Assembly (NCBI GenBank): GCA_963855995.1
Contig: OY979720.1
Location: 16,822,430 to 16,886,429, forward strand
DNA length: 64,000 nucleotides
Direction of reading: 5' to 3'
Source: Muricea muricata
Taxonomy: Eukaryota; Cnidaria; Anthozoa; Malacalcyonacea; Plexauridae
In this document: piece after piece, positions 23,147 through 36,200 of the stretch
Layout of the letters: each line of letters opens with the position of its first letter
Position numbering within the stretch: the first letter of the stretch is position 1
Notes under the pieces: model-generated
Told to the model about the DNA's origin: nothing
The model's database searches: none
What the model saw: the letters and a program-made list of their open reading frames with translations, nothing else
Position numbers and translations under genes: made by a program

Positions 23147-24463
23147 AAGTCTTTCTGACTGTGTGATTTCTGCAGACAATATAATGAACACACCCGGATA
23201 AGTCCCAAGTTCGATTTTTTAATACACCTTGTACTGAACGCATGAAAGTGTCTATGAAACGAAATTTTCTCCCACATTTTTTCATTGCATTACAAAGATC
23301 AGTTAAAATCACAGTGTAACTTCTTTGATAGAATGTTTGTAAGTGCCTTACTTTTCGAGACATTCAATTTTATTTGATTTGAAAATAACACAACCAGTGA
23401 CGCCATTGTGCATAATCACTTTTCAAAAAATTAGTGAAGATGACACTTAAACACCCAGGCCTGGATGTTAAAGATAGCCTACAACCGTGCGAGTTTAGTT
23501 CTAGTTATTTTTCACTATTATATGCTACAAAATCTGACCGTCATAATGATACAGTATGACGTCGGTGGTTGTGTTATTTGCATATCCTATAAAGTTGAAT
23601 ATCTTGCCAAGGAACGGAGTTCCAAAAATTCTACCAAAGAAGTCATTTTTTAATTTTATTTGACCTTCTTAATACAACCACCAAAACGTTGGACAAAATT
23701 CGTTTCATAAACACTTGAAATAACACAACGCAAGATGTATAATTTATTCATGACAAAAACTGACAAAAAGAAACTTAATTTGTGCTTTAGCATTGGTAAT
23801 GAGGCATTAAAATACTGATAAGGACTTGATTTTTTTGCAAATTCTTCCCCTACATTTGTTCTAGAGAAAATTCCCTCTAATCAGTAATAAGCAATTACCA
23901 CCAGTTACTTGGCATCAATACCACATTACCACCCAATATACCAGATTTAATTTTGAGCATTTTAATGCAATTATCAATATTACTTAGTACGAGTTGGAAC
24001 ACTAAGTGTACAAAGCTTGAAACTACACGGCCAAAAATCAGATCCTGTTGAAAACAGAATCTAACAATGTTGTGGGGCCAACATTGTTCATGGTTGTTAA
24101 CAATAGACACAATATTGTTAAGCATTTTTACACCAGATTGCGGGCTGATTCTGGCTAAACAATATGGCTCACTATTTTTGACATTCAGGAGCAATCCTGT
24201 CAAAACAACATTGTTGCATCCTGTTTTCAACAACCTGGAAAAACTCATGTGTACCACTACCGCTACCTTAATTCAGCCAATCAGATGTGCTGGACCTACC
24301 TGAAGAACCAATCAGGTTCCTTGCATGGAAGTTAGTGGTGGTTCTACTCAAATCTGAACTTAGATAAAGATGAGGAATGAATTTTTGCTGTGATTGATTG
24401 GCTTTTTTTGAATAAAAATTGAAAAGTATATCAATACAGTAGAAGTTCATTTATAAACAGTCA
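23147..24463. repeat. Repeat-derived intergenic DNA
   Basis: Bases 23374-23583 have ends 'aaaataacacaaccagtgacg' (left) and 'cgtcggtggttgtgttattt' (right), a probable MITE. Bases 24040-24245 are a 'CAACATTGTT' palindromic element ending 'cctgttttcaacaacctgg'. The 120-codon minus-strand open frame at 23895-24257 runs through this repeat and is not accepted. Confidence 0.5.
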
Positions 24464-24760
24464 GGGGCCAGTTGTATAAAAAAGTGATTGAAGTTAACTA
24501 CGATTAGTGGAAACATCAACCAATCAGAACAACGAATTTAGCTCTTAATCACTATTTAACTACAAAAAAGTGATTAAGAGAATTTTATACAACTGGCCAG
24601 TAGCGAAGCCAGCCCAACAATTTGGTCATGCTGTGCAAATTTAAATCATTATCATTATTCACTTCTTTAGAAATTGATTCCTTATATGCACTATAAACAC
24701 AGAAAAATTTGCATTTGCATGACCAAATGTCGGGCTGGCTTTGCCACTGCAACCGGCCCC
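24464..24760. mobile_element. MITE 'GGGGCCAGTTGTATAA', copy 2, interrupted
   Basis: The left end 'ggggccagttgtata' is intact. The right end 'tatacaactggcc' at 24586-24598 is split from the terminal 'ggcccc' (24755-24760) by the inserted element 24598-24749. This gives a relative age: the inserted MITE is younger. Confidence 0.85.
24598..24749. mobile_element. MITE, 'GCCAGCCC' family, copy 2 (nested)
   Basis: Nearly identical to 1211-1363 over about 150 bp, with ends 'cagtagcgaagccagccc' and 'gggctggctttgccactg'. It sits inside the right terminus of another MITE. Confidence 0.88.
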
Positions 24761-26107
24761 AGCTCTTAAGGTGTTTTACACACCCCCCAAACTAGAGAAA
24801 GAAATCATTTGTGTAATCGATTCCTCAGTACTTTTACAAAAAGAGATAATTGGTCTCATATCAAATTCAATACTAGTGGTATCATTATAGGCCTAAAAAG
24901 CAAGTATACCAACACTATTGTTAACATTTACAGTAATTAGATGGTAAATCGTGATACTTGTATTAGTGGTTTTCATGCCACAGCATGGCAGTCCTGCTGG
25001 CAGGAATGGATCTAGAGTGTTTATTGAGGGGGTGCATATTCATATATTCAGGTTTTGCCTGACTATTTTCTTTCAGTATAAATTTCCAGGTGACTATTGA
25101 CTTTCCTATATTCTGATTGGTCAAGATTTGCTCTCTCTGAAGTGATAGTCACTGGCCAGTGACTATACATACATAGCCTTTTGCTTTTTTAATTCAACAA
25201 CAAATTCGAAGTGAATTTTTATAAAGTCGTGTTGACTATTATTTGTAAACACCTGGATATTTATACTAAAACAATTAGTCACCTCAGACTCCGTGATTAC
25301 AAGCCCATATTCACTTCAACTTCGGCTTAGTGAATATAGTCTTGTAATTACCTCACATTTGGCGACTACTTGTTAATTATAATCAACCTTATTTTGAACA
25401 ACAGAAATTAGTTGGGTATAACCTAAATAACATTCTAGATCTATCCCTGGCTGGTGGACAACAAAGTACCTAAGCTTGTCAGAGCAAATAATTTATGGAT
25501 TCCTCTTTGTTTTAAGGTGCTTGTTCACCAGTGATTGACAATGTAAATGCCACCAGTAGCAGCATATCAATATGAATTCAATAGGTTTTCCTTTTCATAG
25601 CTGACCATATCAACATAACTTGCAAGCTGGTACCATACAACACACACAACCTACATAAGGGGCCATCGGATTATATTACATAGATTTTGTCCTGCATCAC
25701 AGACTTGTTTTGCATTGAGGGTTAAATCATTTCACCATTATAGTACTGAAATTGTCTATAATTTGCTATTGGATTAAAAGCAATTGCCATACTTACTTAC
25801 TCGTAGACTTATTTGTAGTACTTGTTTTATATTGGAGGTTTGTGGATCTTTCCAATCATATTGTCTGACTCCTGAATCACACTGTGTAATTTTTAGTGGT
25901 TCACGATAAGGTAGGGCAGGGGGGGGATTATAAGCTTAGACTAACAAAATGGAATAGCCTGCATCATATATTTTCTTACTTATAGATAAACATTATATTA
26001 GGGGGGGGGGGGGAGTATAAAGCAGTATGAAATCTATTTGTCAACGGTTAGCAATGTTGGTTCAAGATGTTCAACAATAACAATACAAACACCAAAGTGA
26101 CCAAATG
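24761..26107. repeat. Intergenic with dispersed repeat 25070-25380 and G-runs
   Basis: Bases 25070-25380 share 'attggtcaagatt', 'gaagtgatagtcactggcca' and 'tagtcacct' with 51160-51260 in opposite orientation. Poly-G tracts occur at about 25919-25927 and 26001-26013. Nothing coding was recognised. This is also the 3' flank of the C18orf21-like gene, where no polyadenylation signal stood out. Confidence 0.5.
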
Positions 26108-26731
26108 TCAAATATTAGCAAGGAAATTAATCAGGCTAGGAGATGATGTCTTTTGCTCAGATTCTAATTTCTCCTTGGCAAGAAGTTCTCTAAGTCGGCT
26201 TTTTGTTTTCTTTCTTTTTCCTGACGAGTGCTGCCCGTTGCAAGTTTTTCCCTGTTGTGGAGTGCTTTGACTGGTAACCGATGCCTTCTTTGATGATCTG
26301 GGTGTTTGGCCCAACAGGGCATTGTTATTTCTCAACGATGTGTCATTTTCCAAGAACACGCTTTTGATCTTGGCTGGCTTTCTGGTTGCCCCCACTTGTC
26401 TGGTCTTCCAGCCGCAAACATGACACAGAATTTGCAAAAAGTTGGATGATTTCGGCATAATGCCATAAGCTGGATTATTTTGGACATTGTGTTTCTTCCT
26501 TCTCCGGCATTTTCTTTTAGGTTTTATTCTGAAAGTGCAGTTTCTACCTGTGAATAAGCTACCACAATGCCCACAGACGTTTAAAGTCGATTGATAATTT
26601 TCTTCTGAATCCTTCATATTCGTTAGACGATCGTCGAAGTGTTTCACCATCATAATTCGTGATAGTTCAGGACATTTCTTGTGGTATTCCTTTGCTACTC
26701 CTTGCAAAAATTTAAGTTTTCTGGCAGCCAT
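26108..26731 (-). CDS. C18orf21-like protein, putative RNase MRP-specific subunit (RMP24)
   Basis: Single-exon frame of 207 aa from ATG at 26731 to the stop at 26108. An in-frame upstream ATG at 26821 adds 30 residues, but the inner start fits the human C18orf21 length (about 220 aa) and its N-terminus better. Features: an N-terminal helix (KLKFLQGVAKEYHKKCPELS), paired zinc-ribbon cysteines C53/C56 (VCGHC) and C103/C106 (LCHVCGWK), a basic stretch IKPKRKCRRRKKH between them, a Ser/Thr-rich linker, and a conserved tail (SRLRELLAKEK...LINFLANI). C18orf21 has been described as an RNase MRP-specific protein related to the Rpp21/Snm1 zinc-ribbon fold; I infer the same role here. Its start faces the 20-kb satellite, 190 bp away. 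Confidence 0.75.
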   Translation of the reverse strand: MAARKLKFLQGVAKEYHKKCPELSRIMMVKHFDDRLTNMKDSEENYQSTLNVCGHCGSLFTGRNCTFRIKPKRKCRRRKKHNVQNNPAYGIMPKSSNFLQILCHVCGWKTRQVGATRKPAKIKSVFLENDTSLRNNNALLGQTPRSSKKASVTSQSTPQQGKTCNGQHSSGKRKKTKSRLRELLAKEKLESEQKTSSPSLINFLANI

Positions 26732-26924
26732 AACATGCAATCTTCCAAAAATGCGAAGGCTTTCTTTGTCAGTGCCTGCGAACAGGCATGAGTAGATATT
26801 GGTGAATTCTGGTAGGAACACAAGGACCTGTGTTAAAATTTATAGTTTGTAATTCTATTTTTTGTTACTGTGTTTAAAGAACAGAACGAAGTATTTACGT
26901 ATTCTATTGGTATCATCTTGTTAA

Positions 26925-29045
26925 TTTGAACCTAACTTTCTGATAATAATTCATACCAAATCCTGCTCATATCAGTGCACCACTCTTTTATGACTTTAAC
27001 CAATCTTTTACCTTTTACTAATTTCAAGCTGTCTTTAGCGAGATTTAAACCTAACTTACTGATAGCTCATACCAAAGCCTGTACCACTGCACCACACGTT
27101 CTTGCTTGGACATGTAAGGTAAATTATTAACTTTAATCAATTTTTCTCTTAATTTGAAGCCAAAAATTTTGCAACTGTCTTCACGGAGATTTGAACTTAA
27201 CTTGTTGGTAATTCCCACCAAAGCCTCTACCACTGCACCACACGTTCTTGCTAGAACATGTAAGGTAAATTAATAACTTTAACCAATTTTTCTCTTAATT
27301 TGAAGCCAAAAATTTCACAACTGTCTTCACCGAGATTTGAACCTAACTTACTGGCAATTCACACCAAAGCCTGTACCACTGCACCACACGTTCTTGCTTG
27401 AACATTTATGGTAAATTATTAACTTTAACCAATTTTTCTCTTAATTTGAAGCCAAATATTTAACAACTTCTTCACCGAAATTTGAGCCTTACTTACTGGT
27501 AATTCCCGCTAAAGCCTGTACCACTGCACCACACGTTCTTGCTTGAACATTTCTGGTAAATTAGTAACTTTAAGCAATTTTTCTCTTAATTTGAAGCTAA
27601 AGATTTCACAACTGTCTTCACCGAGATTTGAACCTAGCTTACTGGTAATACACACTAAAGCAAGTACCACTGCACCACACGTTCTTGCTTGAACATATAT
27701 GGTAAATTAATAATTTTAACCAATTTTTCTCTTTATTTGAAGCCGAAAATTTCGCAATGTTCTTCACGGAGATTTGAACCTAACTTACTGGTAATTCTCA
27801 CCAAAGCCTGTACTACTGCACCACACGTTCTTGCTTGAACATATATGGTAAATTAATAATTTTAACCAATTTTTCTCTTTATTTGAAGCCGAAAATTTCG
27901 CAATGTTCTTCACGGAGATTTGAACCTAACTTACTGGTAATTCTCACCAAAGCCTGTACCACTGCACCACACGTTCTTGCTTGAACATATATGGTAAATT
28001 AATAATTTTAACCAATTTTTCTCTTTATTTGAAGCCGAAAATTTCGCAATGTTCTTCACGGAGATTTGAACCTAACTTACTGGTAATTCTCACCAAAGCC
28101 TGTACCACTGCACCACACGTTCTTGCTTGAACATATATGGTAAGTTAATAATTTTAACCAATTTTTCTCTTTATTTGAAGCCAAAAATTTCGCAATTGTC
28201 TTCACCGAGATTTGAACCTAACTTACTGGTAATTCACACCAAAGCCTGTACCACTGCACCGCACGTTCTTGCTTGAACATGTGTGGTAAATTATTAACTT
28301 TAACCAATTTTTCTCTTAATTTGAAGCCAAATATTTAACAACTTCTTCACCGAAATTTGAGCCTTACTTACTGGTAATTCCCGTTAAAGCCTGTACCACT
28401 GCACCACACGTTCTTGCTTGAACATTTCTGGTAAATTAGTAACTTTAAGCAATTTTTCTCTTAATTTGAAGCTAAAGATTTCGCAACTGTCTTCACCGAG
28501 ATTTGAACCTAGCTTACTGGTAATAAACACTAAAGCAAGTACCACTGCACCACACGTTCTTGCTTGAACATATATGGTAAATTAATAATTTTAACCAATT
28601 TTTCTCTTTATTTGAAGCCGAAAATTTCGCAATGTTCTTCACGGAGATTTGAACCTAACTTACTGGTAATTCTCACCAAAGCCTGTACCACTGCACCACA
28701 CGTTCTTGCTTGAACATATATGGTAAATTAATAATTTTAACCAATTTTTCTCTTTATTTGAAGCCGAAATTTTCGCAATGTTCTTCACGGAGATTTGAAC
28801 CTAACTTGTTGGTAATTCTCACCAAAGCCTGTACCACTGCACCACACGTTCTTGCTTGAACATATATGGTAAGTTAATAATTTTAACCAATTTTTCTCTT
28901 TATTTGAAGCCAAAAATTTCACAACTGTCTTCACCGAGATTTGAACCTAACTTACTGGTAATTCCCACCAAAGCCTGTACCACTGCTCCACTCGTTCGTG
29001 CTTGAACATCAGAAGCAAATTATTGAGTTTGACCAAATTTTTCTT
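26925..29045 (-). repeat. tRNA-like satellite, left block (about 14 monomers, minus orientation)
   Basis: Direct tandem monomers of about 145-148 bp. The tRNA-like half reads on the minus strand; the plus strand shows 'gagatttgaacctaactta', 'accaaagcctgtaccactgc' and 'accacacgttcttgct'. The first monomers (26925-27110) are the most diverged. Several consecutive units (27700-28150) are nearly identical. The block begins 190 bp from the C18orf21-like ATG and ends at the orientation switch. Confidence 0.95.
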
Positions 29046-30116
29046 AATTTTAGAAAAATTGGTTACGTTTAATAATTTACCATGCATGTGAAAGCAAGAA
29101 CGTGTAGTGCTGTGGTGCACGCTTTAGTGTGATTTATGAAGAAGTTAGGTTTAAATCTCGGTGAAGACAGTTGTGAAATTTTTAGCTCCAAATTAAGAGA
29201 AAAATTGGTTAAAGTTAATAATTTACCATACATGTTCAAGCAAGAACATGTTGTGCAATGATACAAACTTTGGTGTGAATTGCCAACAAATTAGGTTCAA
29301 ATCTCGGTGAAAACAATTGTGAAATTTTTAGCTTCAAGTTAAGAGAAAAATTGGTTAAAGTTAATAATTTACCATACATGCTCAAGCAAGAACGTGTGGT
29401 GCAGTGGTACAGGCTTTGGTGTGAATCACCACCAAATTAGGTTCAAATCACGGTGAAGACAGTTGTGAAATCTTTAGCTTCAAATTAAAAGAAAAATTGG
29501 TTAAAGTTAATAATTTACCTCCCTTGTTCAAGCAAGAGCGAGTGGTGCAGTGGTACAGGCCTTGGTGTGAATTACCAACAAGTTAGTTTCAGATCTCGGT
29601 GAAGACAGTTGTGAAATTTTTAGCTTCAAGTTAAGAGAAAAATTGGTTAAAGTTAATAATTTACCATACAGGTTCAAGCAAGAGCGTGTGGTGCAGTAGT
29701 ACAGGCTTTTGTGTGAATTACCAACAAGTTAGGTTCAAATGTCGGTGAAAACAGTTGTGAAATGTTTGGCTTCAAATTAAGAGAAAAATTGGTTAAAGTT
29801 AATAATTTACCACCCATGTTCGTGCAAGAGCAAGTGGTGCAGTGGTCCAGGCCTTAGTGTGAACTACCAACAAGTTAGTTTCAGATCTCGGTGAAGACAG
29901 TTATGAAATTTTTAGCTTCAAGTTAAGAGAAAAATTGGTTAAAGTTAATAATTTACCATACAGGTTCAAGCAAGAACGTGTGGTGCAGTGGTACAGGCTT
30001 TGGTGTGAATTACCAACAAGTTAGGTTCAAATGTCGGTGAAAGCAGTTGTGAAATTTTTGGCTTCAAATTAAGAGAAAAATTGGTTAAAGTTAATAATTT
30101 ACCATACAGGTTCGAG

Positions 30117-30205
30117 CAAGAACGTGTGGTGCAGTGGTACAGGCTTTGGTGTGAATTACCAACAAGTTAGGTTCAAATCTCGGTGAAGACAGTTGTGAAA
30201 TTTTT
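30117..30205 (+). ncRNA. Representative predicted pol III unit of the satellite
   Basis: One intact example of the repeated tRNA-like unit. The A-box and B-box match TRGYNNARNNG and GWTCRANNC exactly, and their starts are 43 nt apart. Counting T8 as the first A-box base, the stem falls at 27-31/39-43 with U33 and the triplet GAA at 34-36, as in tRNA-Phe. The acceptor stem does not pair, the D- and T-stems pair only partly, and no CCA is present. It cannot be a working tRNA, but it resembles a tRNA-derived SINE head ending in a pol III terminator. Expression is unproven. Confidence 0.5.
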
Positions 30206-33200
30206 GGCTTCAAATTAAGAGAAAAATTGGTTAAAGTTATTAATTTACCTTACATGTTCTAGCAAGAACGTGTGGTGCAGTAGTACATGCCTTGCTGTGA
30301 ATTACCAACAAGTTAGATTCAAATCTCGGTGAAGACAATTGCGAAAATTTTGGGCTTTAAATTTTGAGAAAAATTGGTTAAAGTTAATAATTTACGTCGC
30401 ATATTCATGCAAGAACGTGTGGTGTAGTGGTACAGGCTTTGTTGTGAATTTCCAGTAAGTTAGGCTCAAAACTCGGCGAAGACAGCTGCGAAATTTTTGG
30501 CTCCAAATTAAGCGAAAAATTGGTTAAAGTTAATAATTTACCATAAATGGTCAAGCAAGAACGAGTGCTGCAGTGGTACAGGCTTTGTTGTGAATTACCA
30601 GCAAGTTAGGTTCAAATCTCGGTGAAAACAGTTGCGAAGTTTTTGGGCTTTAAATTTTGAGCAAAAATTGGTTATTTAAAGTTTATAATTTACCTTGCAT
30701 GTTCAAACAAGAACGTGTGATGAAGTGGTACAGGCTTTGGTGTGAATTACCAGCAAGTTAGGTTCAAATCTCGGTGAAGACAATTGTGAAATTTTTTGGC
30801 TCCAAATTAAGAGAAAAATTGGTTAAAGTTAATAATTTACCATACATGGTCAAGCAAGAACGAGTGCTGCAGTGGTACAGGCTTTGGTGTGAATTACCAG
30901 CAAGTTAGGTTCAAATCTCGGTGAAGACAGTTGCGAAATTTTTGGCTCCAAATTAAGAGAAAAATTGGTTAAAGTTAATAATTTACCATACATGGTCAAG
31001 CAAGAACGTGTGATGCAGTGGTACCAGCTTTGGTGTGAATTACCAGCAAGTTAGGCTCAAATCTCGGTGAAGACAGTTGTGAAATTTTTTGGCTCCAAAT
31101 TAAGAGAAAAATTGGTTAAAGTTAATAATTTACCATACATGGTCAAGCAAGAACGAGTGCTGCAGTGGTACAGGCTTTGGTGTGAATTACCAGCAAGTTA
31201 GGTTCAAATCTCCGTGAAGACAGTTGCAGAATTTTTGGCTCCAAATTAAGAGAAAAATTGGTTAAAGTTAATAATTTACCATACATGGTCAAGCAAGAAC
31301 GTGTGATGCAGTGGTACCGGCTTTGGTGTGAACTACCAGCAAGTTAGGTTCAAATCTCGGTGAAGACAATTGTGAAATTTTTAGCTTCAAGTTAAAAGAA
31401 AAATTGGTTAAAGTTAATAATTTACCATACAGGTTCAAGCAAGAACGTGTGGTGCAGTAGTACAGGCTTTGGTGTGAATTACCAACAAGTTAGGTTCAAA
31501 TGTCGGTGAAAACAGTTGTGAAATGTTTGGCTTCAAATTAAGAGAAAAATTGGTTAAAGTTAATAATTTACCACCCATGTTCATGCAAGAGCGAGTGGTG
31601 CAGTGGTCCAGGCCTTAGTGTGAATTACCAACAAGTTAGTTTCAGATCTCGGTGAAGACAGTTATGAAATTTTTAGCTTCAAGTTAAGAGAAAAATTGGT
31701 TAAAGTTAATAATTTACCATACAGGTTCGAGCAAGAACGTGTGGTGCAGTGGTACAGGCTTTGGTGTGAATTACCAACAAGTTAGGTTCAAATGTCGGTG
31801 AAAACAGTTGTGAAATTTTTGGCTTCAAATTAAGAGAAAAATTGGTTAAAGTTAATAATTTACCATACAGGTTCAAGCAAGAACGTGTGGTGCAGTGGTA
31901 CAGGCTTTGGTGTGAATTACCAACAAGTTAGGTTCAAATGTCGGTGAAAACAGTTGTGAAATTTTTGGCTTCAAATTAAGAGAAAAATTGGTTAAAGTTA
32001 ATAATTTACCATACAGGTTCGAGCAAGAACGTGTGGTGCAGTGGTACAGGCTTTGGTGTGAATTACCAACAAGTTAGGTTCAAATGTCGGTGAAAACAGT
32101 TGTGAAATTTTTGGCTTCAAATTAAGAGAAAAATTGGTTAAAGTTAATAATTTACCATTCGTGTTCAAGCAAGAACGTGTGGTGCAGTGGTACATGCCTT
32201 GCTGTGAATTACCAACAAGTTAGATTCAAATCTCGGTGAAGACAATTGCGAAAATTTTGGGCTTTAAATTTTGAGAAAAATTGGTTAAAGTTAATAATTT
32301 ACGTCGCATATTCATGCAAGAACGTGTGGTGTAGTGGTACAGGCTTTGTTGTGAATTTCCAGTAAGTTAGGCTCAAAACTCGGCGAAGACAGCTGCGAAA
32401 TTTTTTTGGCTTCAAATTAAGCGAAAAATTGGTTAAAGTTAATAATTTACCATACATGGTCAAGCAAGAACGAGTGCTGCAGTGGTACAGGCTTTGTTGT
32501 GAATTACCAGCAAGTTAGGTTCAAATCTCGGTGAAAACAGTTGCGAAGTTTTTGGGCTTTAAATTTTGAGCAAAAATTGGTTATTTAAAGTTTATAATTT
32601 ACCTTACATGTTCAAAGAAGAACGTGTGATGCAGTGGTACAGGCTTTGGTGTGAATTACTAGTAAGTTAGGTTCAAATCTCGGTGAAGACACTTGCGAAA
32701 TTTTTGGCTCGAAATTAAAAGAAAAATTGGTTAAAGTTAATAATTTACCATACATGGTCAAGCAAGAACGTGTGATGCAGTGGTACCAGCTTTGGTGTGA
32801 ATTACCAGCAAGTTAGGTTCAAATCTCGGTGAAGACAGTTGTGAAATTTTTTGGCTCCAAATTAAGAGAAAAATTGGTTAAAGTTAATAATTTACCATAC
32901 AGGTTCAAGCAAGAACGTGTGGTGCAGTAGTACAGGCTTTGGTGTGAATTACCAACAAGTTAGGTTCAAATGTCGGTGAAAACAGTTGTGAAATGTTTGG
33001 CTTCAAATTAAGAGAAAAATTGGTTAAAGTTAATAATTTACCACCCATGTTCATGCAAGAGCGAGTGGTGCAGTGGTCCAGGCCTTAGTGTGAATTACCA
33101 ACAAGTTAGTTTCAGATCTCGGTGAAGACAGTTATGAAATTTTTAGCTTCAAGTTAAGAGAAAAATTGGTTAAAGTTAATAATTTACCATACAGGTTCGA

Positions 33201-36200
33201 GCAAGAACGTGTGGTGCAGTGGTACAGGCTTTGGTGTGAATTACCAACAAGTTAGGTTCAAATGTCGGTGAAAACAGTTGTGAAATTTTTGGCTTCAAAT
33301 TAAGAGAAAAATTGGTTAAAGTTAATAATTTACCATTCGTGTTCAAGCAAGAACATGTGGTGCAGTGGTACATGCCTTGCTGTGAATTACCAACAAGTTA
33401 GATTCAAATCTCGGTGAAGACAATTGCGAAAATTTTGGGCTTTAAATTTTGAGAAAAATTGGTTAAAGTTAATAATTTACGTCGCATATTCATGCAAGAA
33501 CGTGTGGTGTAGTGGTACAGGCTTTGTTGTGAATTTCCAGTAAGTTAGGCTCAAAACTCGGCGAAGACAGCTGCGAAATTTTTTTGGCTTCAAATTAAGC
33601 GAAAAATTGGTTAAAGTTAATAATTTACCATACATGGTCAAGCAAGAACGTGTGATGCAGTGGTACCAGCTTTGGTGTGAATTACCAGCAAGTTAGGTTC
33701 AAATCTCGGTGAAGACAGTTGTGAAATTTTTTGGCTCCAAATTAAGAGAAAAATTGGTTAAAGTTAATAATTTACCATACAGGTTCAAGCAAGAACGTGT
33801 GGTGCAGTAGTACAGGCTTTGGTGTGAATTACCAACAAGTTAGGTTCAAATGTCGGTGAAAACAGTTGTGAAATGTTTGGCTTCAAATTAAGAGAAAAAT
33901 TGGTTAAAGTTAATAATTTACCACCCATGTTCATGCAAGAGCGAGTGGTGCAGTGGTCCAGGCCTTAGTGTGAATTACCAACAAGTTAGTTTCAGATCTC
34001 GGTGAAGACAGTTATGAAATTTTTAGCTTCAAGTTAAGAGAAAAATTGGTTAAAGTTAATAATTTACCATACAGGTTCAAGCAAGAGCGTGTGGTGCAGT
34101 AGTACAGGCTTTTGTGTGAATTACCAACAAGTTAGGTTCAAATGTCGGTGAAAACAGTTGTGAAATGTTTGGCTTCAAATTAAGAGAAAAATTGGTTAAA
34201 GTTAATAATTTACCACCCATGTTCGTGCAAGAGCGAGTGGTGCAGTGGTCCAGGCCTTAGTGTGAACTACCAACAAGTTAGTTTCAGATCTCGGTGAAGA
34301 CAGTTATGAAATTTTTAGCTTCAAGTTAAGAGAAAAATTGGTTAAAGTTAATAATTTACCATACAGGTTCAAGCTAGAACGTGTGGTGCAGTGGTACAGG
34401 CTTTGGTGTGAATTACCAACAAGTTAGGTTCAAATGTCGGTGAAAGCAGTTGTGAAATTTTTGGCTTCAAATTAAGAGAAAAATTGGTTAAAGTTAATAA
34501 TTTACCACACAGGTTCGAGCAAGAACGTGTGGTGCAGTGGTACAGGCTTTGGTGTGAATTACCAACAAGTTAGGTTCAAATCTCGGTGAAGACAGTTGTG
34601 AAATTTTTGGCTTCAAATTAAGAGAAAAATTGGTTAAAGTTATTAATTTACCTTACATGTTCTAGCAAGAACGTGTGGTGCAGTAGTACATGCCTTGCTG
34701 TGAATTACCAACAAGTTAGATTCAAATCTCGGTGAAGACAATTGCGAAAATTTTGGGCTTTAAATTTTGAGAAAAATTGGTTAAAGTTAATAATTTACGT
34801 CGCATATTCATGCAAGAACGTGTGGTGTAGTGGTACAGGCTTTGTTGTGAATTTCCAGTAAGTTAGGCTCAAAACTCGGCGAAGACAGCTGCGAAATTTT
34901 TGGCTCCAAATTAAGCGAAAAATTGGTTAAAGTTAATAATTTACCATAAATGGTCAAGCAAGAACGAGTGCTGCAGTGGTACAGGCTTTGTTGTGAATTA
35001 CCAGCAAGTTAGGTTCAAATCTCGGTGAAAACAGTTGCGAAGTTTTTGGGCTTTAAATTTTGAGCAAAAATTGGTTATTTAAAGTTTATAATTTACCTTG
35101 CATGTTCAAACAAGAACGTGTGATGAAGTGGTACAGGCTTTGGTGTGAATTACCAGCAAGTTAGGTTCAAATCTCGGTGAAGACAATTGTGAAATTTTTT
35201 GGCTCCAAATTAAGAGAAAAATTGGTTAAAGTTAATAATTTACCATACATGGTCAAGCAAGAACGTGTGATGCAGTGGTACCAGCTTTGGTGTGAATTAC
35301 CAGTAAGTTAGGCTCAAATCTCGGTGAAGACAGTTGTGAAATTTTTTGGCTCCAAATTAAGAGAAAAATTGGTTAAAGTTAATAATTTACCATACATGGT
35401 CAAGCAAGAACGAGTGCTGCAGTGGTACAGGCTTTGGTGTGAATTACCAGCAAGTTAGGTTCAAATCTCCGTGAAGACAGTTGCAGAATTTTTGGCTCCA
35501 AATTAAGAGAAAAATTGGTTAAAGTTAATAATTTACCATACATGGTCAAGCAAGAACGTGTGATGCAGTGGTACCGGCTTTGGTGTGAACTACCAGCAAG
35601 TTAGGTTCAAATCTCGGTGAAGACAGTTGTGAAATTTTTAGCTTCAAGTTAAAAGAAAAATTGGTTAAAGTTAATAATTTACCATACAGGTTCAAGCAAG
35701 AACGTGTGGTGCAGTAGTACAGGCTTTGGTGTGAATTACCAACAAGTTAGGTTCAAATGTCGGTGAAAACAGTTGTGAAATGTTTGGCTTCAAATTAAGA
35801 GAAAAATTGGTTAAAGTTAATAATTTACCACCCATGTTCATGCAAGAGCGAGTGGTGCAGTGGTCCAGGCCTTAGTGTGAATTACCAACAAGTTAGTTTC
35901 AGATCTCGGTGAAGACAGTTATGAAATTTTTAGCTTCAAGTTAAGAGAAAAATTGGTTAAAGTTAATAATTTACCATACAGGTTCAAGCAAGAACGTGTG
36001 GTGCAGTGGTACAGACTTTGGTGTGAATTACCAACAAGTTAGGTTCAAATGTCGGTGAAAACAGTTGTGAAATTTTTGGCTTCAAATCAAGAGAAAAATT
36101 GGTTAAAGTTAATAATTTACCATTCGCGTTCAAGCAAGAACGTGTGGTGCAGTGGTACATGCCTTGCTGTGAATTACCAACAAGTTAGATTCAAATCTCG

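Noticed and set aside
23895..24257. 120-aa minus-strand frame
   Set aside because: Overlaps a palindromic repeat element related to 57781-57998; no coding signature.
30117..30205. True tRNA-Phe gene cluster
   Set aside because: The acceptor stem does not pair and the D- and T-stems are poor, so monomers cannot be functional tRNAs despite the good anticodon arm.
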